Origin: Gammaproteobacteria bacterium
Lineage (GTDB): Bacteria > Pseudomonadota > Gammaproteobacteria > Pseudomonadales > Porticoccaceae
Reading direction: 5' to 3'
Length of the DNA stretch: 64,000 nt
Assembly (NCBI GenBank): GCA_018069465.1
Contig: JAGPUW010000026.1
Location: forward strand, 62,001-126,000
The translations under genes were made by a program, and so were the position numbers. Shown in pieces: positions 52,859 to 61,620 of the stretch. The number at the start of each line of letters is the position of its first letter. The first letter of the stretch is position 1. The notes below the pieces were generated by a model that saw only the letters and a list, made by a program, of their open reading frames with translations, had not been told where the DNA came from and searched no databases.

Positions 52859-55800
52859 TTAGGGCGTGCTTTCGTGTGGCGGTGAGGGCCTGTTTTCACT
52901 CGCCTTTAAAACAGCGGGAATGGCTTCTACCGGCAGCGGGCGGCTGAACAAATAACCCTGATAGCTATGGCAGTCGTGTTGTTTGAGGAAGGCGAGCTGC
53001 TCTTGTGTTTCCACCCCCTCGGCAATAATTTGTAGGTCGAGGTTTTTGGCGAGGGTGATAATAGCTTTACAGATAGCGCCATCCTCTATGTTGGAGGCGC
53101 AGTCGCAGACAAAGGTGCGGTCGATTTTGAGAATGTCGATGGGGAAGTTCTTCAGATAGCTCAATGATGAGTAACCGGTGCCAAAGTCGTCGACCGAGAG
53201 TTTGATGCCGAGGGCTTTTAAGTCGCTCATCACGGCAATGCTGTGCTCGGTATTACTGGTCAGCACCCCTTCGGTGATCTCCAGTTCGATCAATTTGCTG
53301 CTAATGGCGTGAGCCTTAAGCGTTTGCCTCACGCAGGGCAGCAGTGAGGATGAGTGCAGGTGGTGGCCGGATATATTCACCGCGACAGGCAATAGTGGCA
53401 AGCCCTGTTGCCGCCACGCGTCCAGTTGTCGGCACACTTCGTTGAGCACCCACTCGCCAATTTCTATCACCAAATTGTCTTCGTCGACAATGGGGATGAA
53501 ATCCCCCGGCGGGATCAGCCCGTATTCGGGGTGCTGCCAGCGCAGCAGGGCCTCAAAGCCAATGATCTCATTGGAGTGGCAGTCGGCCTTGGGCTGGTAG
53601 TGCAGGAAGAACTGGTTTTTGGCGATGGCGTCGGGCAGGGCGACTTCCAGCCTGAAGCGCTGGCGCACCGTTTGCTCCATATCATCGGTGAATAGGTGGT
53701 AGGTGTTGCGGCCACTCTGCTTGGCTTTGTACATGGCCAGGTCGGCGTGTTGTAGCAAGTGGTCGGCATCGATTTGGCCATTTTCTGACAGGGCAATACC
53801 AATACTGGACAGCACTGTGAGTTGCTGATCACCAAGGTTGACGGGCTGGCGCATGATCTGCAGGATTTCCTGGGCCTTGTTGACGCCGGAGTCGCTGTTG
53901 ATGGCACCGGACATGACAATGACAAACTCGTCGCCCCCCCAGCGGGCGACGAGATCGACATCGCGGGTCAGCATACTCAGTCTGTTGGCGATTTCGCAGA
54001 GTAGTTCATCACCAATTTTATGGCCCATGGTGTCGTTGATTTTCTTGAATTGATCGAGGTCGAGGAACATCAACACCACGTTGCCGGCGGTTTTCTGGTG
54101 AAAGCGGATACGCTTTTCCAGGTTGTTCATAAAATAGGTGCGGTTGTATAAGCCGGTCAGTGAATCGCTATAGGCGAGGGATTTAAGACGATTTTGCAGC
54201 TTGATTTGCTGGGTGATATCGCGGATATGCAGGGCGTATTCACAATGGCGGCTAAGGCTGTCAGTGGTTTGGGTGATCACCACTTCGGCGGGGAAGGGCT
54301 CTTTGTCGAGACGTTTGAGTTGGGTAATGTTGCGCCGCTTGAGTATTAGCCCTTCACTGGCACTAAAACCATGGGCCAGGCTTTGCAGGGCCGTTTTCAT
54401 TTCACCATTGGCCATAAACAACTCAAAGAAGTTGACGCCGAGCACCTGTTTGGCGCCGATACCAAAACACTTTTCAGCGGCGGGGTTGAAGGCGAGGATG
54501 TCGCCCCTGTCATTGATGGTGATAATGCTGTCCATGGACGCGTCGAGAATAGCGCCCTTGTAATACTCGCTATTTTTGAAGGCGGCAAAGGAGTCATCCC
54601 GCTGCTGTATTTCCCGGGTAACCCGGTCGATAACGCGATTGTATTGCTGGGCAATTTGGCCCACCTCGGTGAAGGGCTCTACCGGCACGGGGGTGGAGAA
54701 ATTGGCAAATTGCTGCTGTTGACTCATCGCAGAGAGCAGGTCGAAAACCTCGGTGCTCACCCGGTGCTCCGCCATATTGAGGCCCATGCGCTCCGCCTCC
54801 TCGCTAACCCTGAGTGGGTAGTAGCGATTGATAATGGTGAGCAGCGTAAAGGCAGTAAAAAAACTATAAGCCCCGGTAACGCCAATGCCGAGCACTTGTG
54901 ATTGCAGTTGCTCAAAGGGGCTTAAACCGTTGGCCAATATGTCTGGGTTGGCAAAAACGGCCACCGCCAGGGTGCCCCAAATACCGGCAAACAGGTGGAC
55001 GGGAATCACGCCAATGGCATCGTCTATTTTTAAGTGTGCCAGCCAGCGCTCACCGAACAGGGTAATGATGCCGCCGATAAAGCCGATAAGGGCTGCCTCG
55101 CCGACGCTGACGGCATGGCAGCTGGCGGTGATGGCGACGAGCCCTCCCAGAGTGCCGTTGATGATATTTGAAACATCGATATAGCCATCGGTTTTGTACT
55201 TCACAGCAGTGGCGCCAATGGCTCCCCAGAATGAGGCAATGCAGGTGTTGAGCAAGATGGCGGGGACGGCATCATTCCAGGCCAGAGTGCTACCACCGTT
55301 GAAACCAAACCAGCCGAACCAGATCAGCATGCCGCCGAGTACCGCCATGGGTACATTGCTGCCGGGGATGCGCGAGTTTGCCTGGTCGAAACGGCCAAAG
55401 CGCGGGCCGATAACCAGCAGGGCTGCCAGCGCCACCCAGCCGCCCACTGAGTGCACAACTGTCGAGCCGGCAAAGTCGACGAAGCCACGCAGTTCAAGCC
55501 AGCCCGTGGGGTTGCCAGAAATAGCCCCGCCCCAGGCCCAATGGCCGACCAGGGGGTAGATGAAGAGGGCGATGGTGACGGTGCAGACAAGGTAGCCCAG
55601 GTAATTCATACGCTCGGCAACGGCACCGGAGACCAACGTTGCCGCTGTGCCGCAGAACATCATTTGAAAAAGAAAGATGGTAATCAGCGAGGGGCTGGCT
55701 TGATCGCCGACAAAAAACCCGCTGCTGCCAAACCAGCCGCCAACACTGTCGCCGAACATGATGGCAAAGCCAAGGACCCAGAAAAGAGTGCCGGATAGAA

Positions 55801-55933
55801 TGAAGTCGCTAATGTTTTTGGCCGCGACATTAATACTGTTTTTGCTTCTCACCAAGCCACTTTCGAGGCACAAAAAGCCCGCCTGCATGACGAAGACAAG
55901 TATTGCGGCGATGGCTATCCAGAGAGTATCCAT
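52859..55933 (-). CDS. Ammonium transporter fused to PAS-GGDEF-EAL (c-di-GMP signalling)
   Basis: 1,024 residues from the ATG at 55933 (a TTG seven codons earlier also exists). Residues 1-390 are a complete Amt channel with Asp153 and the twin pore histidines His161 and His313, matching AmtB Asp160, His168 and His318. A linker helix (about 400-450) leads to a PAS domain (about 455-570), a GGDEF domain with RWGGDEF (active site 666-670) and RxxD inhibitory site RDVD, and an EAL domain with EAL at 794-796 (GFEALLRW), DDFGTGYSSL and EGVET. All catalytic residues of both output domains appear intact. It probably links ammonium sensing or flux to c-di-GMP. No glnK is adjacent. Confidence 0.93.
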   Translation of the reverse strand: MDTLWIAIAAILVFVMQAGFLCLESGLVRSKNSINVAAKNISDFILSGTLFWVLGFAIMFGDSVGGWFGSSGFFVGDQASPSLITIFLFQMMFCGTAATLVSGAVAERMNYLGYLVCTVTIALFIYPLVGHWAWGGAISGNPTGWLELRGFVDFAGSTVVHSVGGWVALAALLVIGPRFGRFDQANSRIPGSNVPMAVLGGMLIWFGWFGFNGGSTLAWNDAVPAILLNTCIASFWGAIGATAVKYKTDGYIDVSNIINGTLGGLVAITASCHAVSVGEAALIGFIGGIITLFGERWLAHLKIDDAIGVIPVHLFAGIWGTLAVAVFANPDILANGLSPFEQLQSQVLGIGVTGAYSFFTAFTLLTIINRYYPLRVSEEAERMGLNMAEHRVSTEVFDLLSAMSQQQQFANFSTPVPVEPFTEVGQIAQQYNRVIDRVTREIQQRDDSFAAFKNSEYYKGAILDASMDSIITINDRGDILAFNPAAEKCFGIGAKQVLGVNFFELFMANGEMKTALQSLAHGFSASEGLILKRRNITQLKRLDKEPFPAEVVITQTTDSLSRHCEYALHIRDITQQIKLQNRLKSLAYSDSLTGLYNRTYFMNNLEKRIRFHQKTAGNVVLMFLDLDQFKKINDTMGHKIGDELLCEIANRLSMLTRDVDLVARWGGDEFVIVMSGAINSDSGVNKAQEILQIMRQPVNLGDQQLTVLSSIGIALSENGQIDADHLLQHADLAMYKAKQSGRNTYHLFTDDMEQTVRQRFRLEVALPDAIAKNQFFLHYQPKADCHSNEIIGFEALLRWQHPEYGLIPPGDFIPIVDEDNLVIEIGEWVLNEVCRQLDAWRQQGLPLLPVAVNISGHHLHSSSLLPCVRQTLKAHAISSKLIELEITEGVLTSNTEHSIAVMSDLKALGIKLSVDDFGTGYSSLSYLKNFPIDILKIDRTFVCDCASNIEDGAICKAIITLAKNLDLQIIAEGVETQEQLAFLKQHDCHSYQGYLFSRPLPVEAIPAVLKASENRPSPPHESTP

Positions 55934-56025
55934 CGCTTTAAGGGGCACTCGCAAAAATCAGGCTAGCGCGATCCATATCATGTCCTTGATGCAAGAGCTG
56001 GGCGCGGGGTGTTTGACGCTGAGTG

Positions 56026-56454
56026 CTAATAGGGTTTAACCACCACCATCACCACAATGCCAAATAACAATAGCACCGGCGCTTCGTTAAACCAGCGATA
56101 AAACTGATGCTTGCGGGTATTGCGTCCAGCTTGAAACTGGCGCATGAGCTGTCGACAAGTAAAGTGATAGGCGATTAATAAGGCCACCAGGACTAATTTA
56201 GTTTTAAACCAGCCCTGGGCGAGGTAGTGCTCGGTGGCGAAGCTGGCCAGCCAAAGCCCGAAACCAATGGTGGCGATCATGGCGGGGGTGGCAATGCCCC
56301 GGTACAACTTGCGTTCCATGATTTTAAAGCGCTCGTCGCTAAGCGCATCGTCGGCCGTGGCGTGATAAACGAATAATCGCGGCAAATAAAACAGTGCGGC
56401 AAACCAGCACACGAGGCTAATGATATGAAGAGCTTCTACCCATTCACGGGACAT
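56026..56454 (-). CDS. hemJ: Protoporphyrinogen IX oxidase HemJ
   Basis: 142 residues, about four membrane helices, UPF0093/HemJ family. Conserved blocks: WVEALHIISLVCWFAALFYLPRLFVYH with the functional His10, then MERKLYRGIATPAM, GWFKTKLVLVALLIAYHF and FYRWFNEAPVLLLF. It oxidises protoporphyrinogen IX to protoporphyrin IX at the inner membrane. With hemF and hemL it makes the third heme gene in the window. It lies 61 bases after the ClC gene and 92 before the Amt fusion. argC is divergent beyond the ClC gene, as in Pseudomonas where hemJ neighbours argC. Confidence 0.93.
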   Translation of the reverse strand: MSREWVEALHIISLVCWFAALFYLPRLFVYHATADDALSDERFKIMERKLYRGIATPAMIATIGFGLWLASFATEHYLAQGWFKTKLVLVALLIAYHFTCRQLMRQFQAGRNTRKHQFYRWFNEAPVLLLFGIVVMVVVKPY

Positions 56455-56515
56455 GCTGTGGGGATTCCTATTGCGGTGCTGGTGAAAATTGCCAGCAGTT
56501 TACCGATTAGGGAGC

Positions 56516-58276
56516 CTACTGATAATAGTTGTCGATCTGATCCCGGGTAATGATACCTGCAACGGGCGAGTGGGTCGCGGTTGTGGGCTGGGTAACATGT
56601 ACCGCAAAGCCATTTTGTTCGCGGATTAGCATCAATGCCTCCTGCAAAGTGGAGCGCGGGTGGATCGGATGCAGGCGCCAGCGTTCACCGGGTATTCCCA
56701 GTAAATCGATGGCTTCGTGTTTGCCATCACTGGCCGCCATCGTCTGCAGGTGGTGGGCGAGGTCGCTGGGGCGAAGGATGAAGCGCTCATCGCTATCGTC
56801 TTCTATGACGATCCATTCGGGGTGTTGGTTGAGTAGTGCCTCAGCCTGCTCGAAGGGCAGAAGGGGATCGTGAGCAATAAAGTTGCGGCTCATCAGGCTG
56901 GTCACACCGGCTCTGCTCAGGCTTTGGAAAACGGGCGAGGTGAAGTGCTCTGGGTTTCTGCCGATCAGGAAAAGGCCCGGTAAACGGCTGGTTAGGCGCG
57001 CGGTGATGGTGGCAATAACAATGACCAGCATGGCCGGTAGTAAAATGGCTGAGTTATAGGTCAATTCGAGTAGCGCCATCAGGGCTGCAAGGGGGGCGTT
57101 GAGTACCCCTGCCATCATTGCGCCCATGCCAATCGTGGCGTAAAAACCGCTGCTGGCAGAGTCCACCGGGCTCAAGCTGGCGCCAACGATGCCAATCGCG
57201 CCACCGAGACAGGCGCCGATAACCAGTGTGGGGCCAATACTGCCACCGGGGACGCCGAGGGCAATGGTCGCTGTTGAAAGCAGTAGTTTGGTGGCGGCAA
57301 TAGTGAGCAGCAGGGTGAGGCTGAGTTCGCCGAGCATGGCCGCCTCAACGGTATCGTAACCGACGCCCATCACTTGGGGCACAAAGGCTGCGGCGAGGCT
57401 GGTGAGGGTGCCGGCTGCAAATAATCGCGTGCTCAGTGGCAGGGTTTTCAGGCCTTGAATGTACTGGTGCAGCTTGAGTACGGCGCTACTGGCGAGGCCG
57501 ACAATAATGCCGCAGAAGATCAAAAAGGGTAGCTCCAGCATACTGCCCATAGTGAGTGCGGGGATTGCAAAAGCCGGGGCGTCGCCAAAGCAAACTCGAC
57601 TGACTAGCGCGCCGGACACAGAGGCGAGAATGATGGGAATAAACCCGGTCACTGTGTACTCCATCAGCACCACTTCCATGGCAAAAATAACGCCTGCCAG
57701 GGGGGTGTTAAAAGAGGCGGCAATGGCGGCGGCAACACCACAGCCGACCATGATGCGCAGGCTATTATTGGGCAAGCCGAGTTTTTGACCGAGCAGACTG
57801 GAGCAGGTTGCGCCGAGATGAACGGCGGGCCCCTCGCGACCGACCGAGTGGCCCGACAGTGCCGCCAGTGAGCCCGCAATAAACTGGACGATGGCATTGC
57901 GCGCGGGTAAGTGAGCCTGATGCTGCTGATAGCGCTCAATAACATGGCCCACACCGCATTGGCGTTCAGCCTGAGAGCGTGCCCGCATGACCAGGGCGAT
58001 AAGCAGGGTGCCCGCTAAGGGGAGGAGCAGGCGCACTTCGAGAGGTAGGGATTCAAAACCCTCGCTGTTGTGGGCTGGCAGGAAAAACTCTAAGGGCCAT
58101 TCAATGGCGAGGCGAAAAGCGACGGCGACAAGGCCGGTGAGCAGGCCGCTGACAATGCCAAGTAAAGCGAGTTGAGGTAGGGCGTCAGTGTGTGCGAGGC
58201 GGTGGCGAAAGTGGGTGAAGAAAGTGCCAGCCCGCCAATGTGGAGGTCCCGATGGGTCTTTGTCAGCTTGAAGCAT
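56516..58276 (-). CDS. ClC-type chloride channel/transporter
   Basis: 586 residues from the ATG at 58276; in-frame starts further up (to 58348) would run into the argC promoter region. Voltage-gated chloride channel family. The anion-site loop GREGP (146-150) keeps the gating Glu148. A second loop is LGVPGGSIGPTLVIGACLGG. The first selectivity loop is CGVGHVIERY rather than the classical GSGIP, a ClcB-like variant. The C-terminal 130 residues look like a degenerate CBS pair, a possible nucleotide sensor. It is either a Cl-/H+ exchanger or a channel; the sequence alone does not decide. Confidence 0.88.
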   Translation of the reverse strand: MLQADKDPSGPPHWRAGTFFTHFRHRLAHTDALPQLALLGIVSGLLTGLVAVAFRLAIEWPLEFFLPAHNSEGFESLPLEVRLLLPLAGTLLIALVMRARSQAERQCGVGHVIERYQQHQAHLPARNAIVQFIAGSLAALSGHSVGREGPAVHLGATCSSLLGQKLGLPNNSLRIMVGCGVAAAIAASFNTPLAGVIFAMEVVLMEYTVTGFIPIILASVSGALVSRVCFGDAPAFAIPALTMGSMLELPFLIFCGIIVGLASSAVLKLHQYIQGLKTLPLSTRLFAAGTLTSLAAAFVPQVMGVGYDTVEAAMLGELSLTLLLTIAATKLLLSTATIALGVPGGSIGPTLVIGACLGGAIGIVGASLSPVDSASSGFYATIGMGAMMAGVLNAPLAALMALLELTYNSAILLPAMLVIVIATITARLTSRLPGLFLIGRNPEHFTSPVFQSLSRAGVTSLMSRNFIAHDPLLPFEQAEALLNQHPEWIVIEDDSDERFILRPSDLAHHLQTMAASDGKHEAIDLLGIPGERWRLHPIHPRSTLQEALMLIREQNGFAVHVTQPTTATHSPVAGIITRDQIDNYYQ

Positions 58277-58372
58277 AATTATTATGTTGACTGCGTGGCA
58301 AGCGAGCATAGCACGGGGTCTGGTTGCGGTATGATAGCTGGTTCCCACGATTTAAAGATGAGGTGAGCGGGC

Positions 58373-59404
58373 GTGATAAGGGTAAGTATTGTAGGTGGAA
58401 CCGGCTATACCGGGGTGGAATTGTTGCGTTTGCTGGCCATGCATCCGCAGGTGGAGGTGGCGGCCATTACCTCGCGTAGCGAAAGCGGTTTGCCCGTTGC
58501 CGACCTCTTCCCCAGTCTGCGTGGCCATTATGACCTGCGGTTTAGTGAGCCTGATCCCGATCTGTTAGCCGAGGCCGATGTGGTGTTTTTTGCCACACCC
58601 CACGGTGTGGCACAGGCAATGGTGCCGGCGATACTTGAGCGTGGTGCGCGGGTCATCGACTTGTCGGCAGATTTTCGTATTAAGGATCAGCAACTCTGGG
58701 AAAAGTGGTACAACCAGAGACACGCCTGCCCGGAATTAATACCCGAAGCCGTTTACGGTTTGCCGGAGGTTAATCGTGAGGCGATACGCTCCGCTCGCCT
58801 GATCGCCTGCCCTGGGTGTTACCCAACCAGTGTGCAGTTGGGTTTCCTGCCCTTGCTTGAAAACAACCTGGTGGCCGTTAATGACTTGATTGCCAACTCG
58901 GCATCGGGTGCCAGTGGCGCCGGTCGACAGGCCAAAATCGATAATCTGCACAGTGAGGTCAGCGATAGCTTTAAAGCTTACGCCGCTGGAGGGCATAGGC
59001 ATTTACCGGAGATCGTTCAGGGTCTGGAGTCCTTTGCCCGTAAGCCGGTAGGCCTGACCTTTGTGCCCCATTTGCTGCCGATAGTGCGCGGCATCCACTC
59101 CACCCTTTATGCCACCTTGCTTGATACCCGTGTTGATCTGCAGGCTTTGTTTGAAGAGCGCTACGTCAATGAACCCTTCGTCGATGTGATGCCTCAGGGC
59201 ACACACCCACAAACGCGCAGTGTGCGAGGCTCAAATATGTGCCGTATTAGTGTGGTCAGGCCCCAGGGTGGCGACAAAGTCGTGGTCATGTCCGCTATCG
59301 ATAATTTGGTGAAGGGGGCCTCCGGGCAGGCGCTGCAAAACATGAATGTTATGTTCGGGCTGCCCGAAATCGCTGGCCTTGAAGCGCCGCCGCTGCTGCC
59401 TTAA
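58373..59404 (+). CDS. argC: N-acetyl-gamma-glutamyl-phosphate reductase
   Basis: 343 residues. It reduces N-acetylglutamyl phosphate with NADPH in arginine synthesis. Start GTG at 58373, with GATGAGG 10-16 bases upstream. NADP site [16 protein letters not shown] (6-21). Catalytic Cys149 in [12 protein letters not shown]. Further blocks are [19 protein letters not shown] and HRHLPEI. It is the typical type 1 length. It is divergent from the ClC gene and starts a plus-strand run argC / DUF6776-like / bactofilin / erpA that is conserved in gammaproteobacteria. Confidence 0.96.
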   Translation: MIRVSIVGGTGYTGVELLRLLAMHPQVEVAAITSRSESGLPVADLFPSLRGHYDLRFSEPDPDLLAEADVVFFATPHGVAQAMVPAILERGARVIDLSADFRIKDQQLWEKWYNQRHACPELIPEAVYGLPEVNREAIRSARLIACPGCYPTSVQLGFLPLLENNLVAVNDLIANSASGASGAGRQAKIDNLHSEVSDSFKAYAAGGHRHLPEIVQGLESFARKPVGLTFVPHLLPIVRGIHSTLYATLLDTRVDLQALFEERYVNEPFVDVMPQGTHPQTRSVRGSNMCRISVVRPQGGDKVVVMSAIDNLVKGASGQALQNMNVMFGLPEIAGLEAPPLLP

Positions 59405-59460
59405 ATCAGCAGTGGTGGTTTTGGGGCTTTGATATTGGCGAATTTCCGGCGCGCGGAGTA

Positions 59461-60180
59461 ATGGCAGTGGGTGAGTTTTTAGATCGTCTGATGGACAGCA
59501 GTATTGGTCTGGTGGTTTTACTAGTGCTCTCTCTGCTGGTGGGTGTTGGTGGGGGGTATCTACGCGGTAGTGAGCATTTTGCCGAGGCGGCAATTGCGCA
59601 ACGTAAATTGCAGCTTGATTTTGATCAGCAGGCATTGCAGTTGGCGGAGCAGGAGAGTCAACACCTGGTCTTGCAACTGGGTTCTGAAGTTGACCGCCAG
59701 GCGCTGGAAAAAATGCGCAGGACAGTCGTTGTGCTCGATCGCAAACTATCTGTTTATCAGGAGGAGCTCGACCTTTACCGCAATCTGGTTAAAAGCGATC
59801 AATTAGAAAAAGGGCTGCAAATATCCAATTTTCTGATCAGATCGACAGAAACGCCCGGGGTTTACCGCTACCGTTTTGCCCTGCGAAAGACGGAAGGTTT
59901 GGCGAAAACCACTAAAGTGAGTTTCTCAGTTGAGCTTGAAGGTGTGTTGGCGGGTAAAGCAGTTGTTTATTCCCTGGCGCAATTAGATCCGGGTGTGGAT
60001 TCAATCCCTATCAACAGCCGGTTTAAGTACTTTCAACTTATCGAGGGGACGATCCATTTACCGGATGGTTTTGAACCCGAGTCTATTCGCGCAAAAATTT
60101 GGCCCTCGGCAAAAAAGGCGCGCAGTAATGAGCTGCTCTTGTCGTGGGATCTTGCTAGGGGACAAACAAGTAATAAATAG
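59461..60180 (+). CDS. DUF6776-like inner-membrane protein
   Basis: 239 residues. One N-terminal membrane helix (about 15-33, SIGLVVLLVLSLLVGVGGGYL), then a coiled coil rich in Gln, Leu and Glu (about 45-115), then a beta-rich C-terminal domain (GVYRYRFALRKTEGL, KVSFSVELEGVLAG, FKYFQLIEGTIHLP). The gene is always, to my knowledge, found just upstream of a bactofilin gene in this neighbourhood, and it fits what I recall of DUF6776. It lies 12 bases before the bactofilin start. Function unknown; a membrane anchor or regulator of the bactofilin is a fair guess. Confidence 0.75.
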   Translation: MAVGEFLDRLMDSSIGLVVLLVLSLLVGVGGGYLRGSEHFAEAAIAQRKLQLDFDQQALQLAEQESQHLVLQLGSEVDRQALEKMRRTVVVLDRKLSVYQEELDLYRNLVKSDQLEKGLQISNFLIRSTETPGVYRYRFALRKTEGLAKTTKVSFSVELEGVLAGKAVVYSLAQLDPGVDSIPINSRFKYFQLIEGTIHLPDGFEPESIRAKIWPSAKKARSNELLLSWDLARGQTSNK

Positions 60181-60192
60181 TAGAGGTGAGTG

Positions 60193-60645
60193 ATGCGCAG
60201 GGACAAAAAAACCAGAAGAGGGACGGCCACACCAACCTTGATAGCCAAGGGCACATGTATTGTTGGTGAAATACATTTTAGTGGCAGCCTGGAGATAGAA
60301 GGTCAGGTTAAGGGGAATATAGAAGCGGCCAGTGATGATGTTGATGCCTGCGTAAGAATACACGACACGGGTGTTGTTATGGGTCAGGTGAAAGCCCCCT
60401 TAGTGGTTGTCAGCGGCAGCATAGAGGGTGATATTTATGCTGCGAAGCAGGTTGAACTTGCCTCCCATGCTGTCGTCAAAGGAGATATCCACTACGCCTT
60501 GCTCGAGATTGAAAAAGGCGCCCAGGTGAACGGTGGTTTCGTGCAGCAGGAGGAGAGTGTTGCTACTGCTGTTCCGAAAGTTGAAAAAGCCGAGGTGACA
60601 AGCCACCGTGAAGCCATTGGCGATACGGGTATGGGGCAAGCTTAA
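60193..60645 (+). CDS. Bactofilin (polymer-forming cytoskeletal protein)
   Basis: 150 residues from the ATG at 60193 (a GTG one codon earlier is also in frame; AGAGGTGA precedes both). The core is a right-handed beta-helix of short repeats: ATPTLIAKGTCIVGEIHFSG, LEIEGQVKGNIEA, GVVMGQVKAPLVVVSGSIEG, VELASHAVVKGDIHY. Hydrophobic residues alternate with Gly at turn positions, as in all bactofilins. The N-terminal MRRDKKTRRG is a basic membrane-contact or regulatory tail. Bactofilins form filaments that place cell-wall enzymes; an M23 endopeptidase, a frequent bactofilin partner, is encoded 2.1 kb away. Confidence 0.9.
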   Translation: MRRDKKTRRGTATPTLIAKGTCIVGEIHFSGSLEIEGQVKGNIEAASDDVDACVRIHDTGVVMGQVKAPLVVVSGSIEGDIYAAKQVELASHAVVKGDIHYALLEIEKGAQVNGGFVQQEESVATAVPKVEKAEVTSHREAIGDTGMGQA

Positions 60646-60732
60646 GCATTGCTATTTACTTGTTTGCCCCCATACTGAGGTATGCGTTCGACAGAATAAG
60701 CTTTAGAAGGCAGAGAGAATTACGGAGTTTTA

Positions 60733-61086
60733 ATGACAGTAGCAGAGACATTTATCCCCAGCGCACTTAATGTGACCAACAGCGCTGTGCATAAAGTAAA
60801 GACACTGGTTGAAGAAGAAGGCAACGCTGACCTGAAGTTGCGTGTGTATGTTACTGGCGGTGGTTGCTCGGGGTTTCAATACGGCTTTACCTTTGATGAA
60901 GCTGTTGCCGAAGACGATACCCAGGTTGAGCGAGAGGGTGTCACCGTGCTGGTGGACTCTTTGAGCTTTCAATACCTCGCGGGTGCCGAACTCGATTATT
61001 CCGAGGGGCTCGAGGGCTCTCGGTTTGTGGTCAATAATCCCAATGCTGCAACCACCTGTGGTTGTGGTGCCTCGTTTTCGATTTAA
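60733..61086 (+). CDS. erpA: Iron-sulfur cluster insertion protein ErpA
   Basis: 117 residues, A-type carrier. It delivers Fe-S clusters to target enzymes. Three ligand cysteines are present: Cys45 ([12 protein letters not shown]), Cys109 and Cys111 ([11 protein letters not shown]). Full family length. ACGGAG precedes the ATG. It lies 87 bases after the bactofilin gene in an AT-rich gap that could carry its own promoter; I saw no IscR site there. Next comes a DsrE-like exported protein, 19 bases downstream. Confidence 0.96.
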   Translation: MTVAETFIPSALNVTNSAVHKVKTLVEEEGNADLKLRVYVTGGGCSGFQYGFTFDEAVAEDDTQVEREGVTVLVDSLSFQYLAGAELDYSEGLEGSRFVVNNPNAATTCGCGASFSI

Positions 61087-61105
61087 ACATACCCGCGGAT
61101 ACGGT

Positions 61106-61603
61106 TTGCGGTCGCTGAGTTTTACGCCTGTTTGGGTTGGTCGTTACGCCCCCCTGTTCTTGTTGCTAGCGGCCTTTCACTTAACCGCTTTGGCTGGCGG
61201 CGCGGTGAAACCCCAGGCTGAGACTCCACGAAGTGCGGTACCCGGATACCTTGTTCGGATTGATCAGAATAAGCCTGAGGAGGTCGAGGCAGCCCTGTTG
61301 CGCGCTGAAGCCTTTTATCTGGAAAGCGAACCTCTTCTTGCCAGCGCCCCTCCGATTGCTCTTGTGCTGCATGGCCCTGAGGTCGAAATATTCTTTCGGG
61401 AAAACTATAAGCGCTATAAAAATATTGTTGATCTCGCTGCCCGGCTTACGGCCTTTCAGGTGGTCGATATTAAAATATGCCGAACCCGTTTACGCTTTCT
61501 TGAGCAAAATGAAGCGAGTCTCTTTCCCTTTGTTGGCACAGTGGCGTTTGGTCCCGATGAAATAGCGCGGCTAACAGAAGAAGAGGGCTATCTACGCTTT
61601 TAG
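61106..61603 (+). CDS. Exported DsrE-like protein
   Basis: 165 residues if the TTG at 61106 is the start. The frame is open from inside erpA (60983), but the erpA-overlapping part is its shadow. GTG codons at 61058-61069, overlapping erpA, are other possible starts. The signal peptide runs from FTPVWVGRY through APLFLLLAAFHLTALAGG. The mature part has IALVLHGPEVEIFF, VDLAARLTAFQVVDIKICRT and a C-terminal FPFVGTVAFGPDEIARL and EEGYLRF, a pattern I associate with periplasmic DsrE/DsrF-like proteins. Cys in KICRT may be the reactive thiol. It could act in sulfur or redox handling. Moderate confidence in family. Confidence 0.65.
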   Translation: MRSLSFTPVWVGRYAPLFLLLAAFHLTALAGGAVKPQAETPRSAVPGYLVRIDQNKPEEVEAALLRAEAFYLESEPLLASAPPIALVLHGPEVEIFFRENYKRYKNIVDLAARLTAFQVVDIKICRTRLRFLEQNEASLFPFVGTVAFGPDEIARLTEEEGYLRF

Positions 61604-61620
61604 TGGGCAATGCTCGCTGT

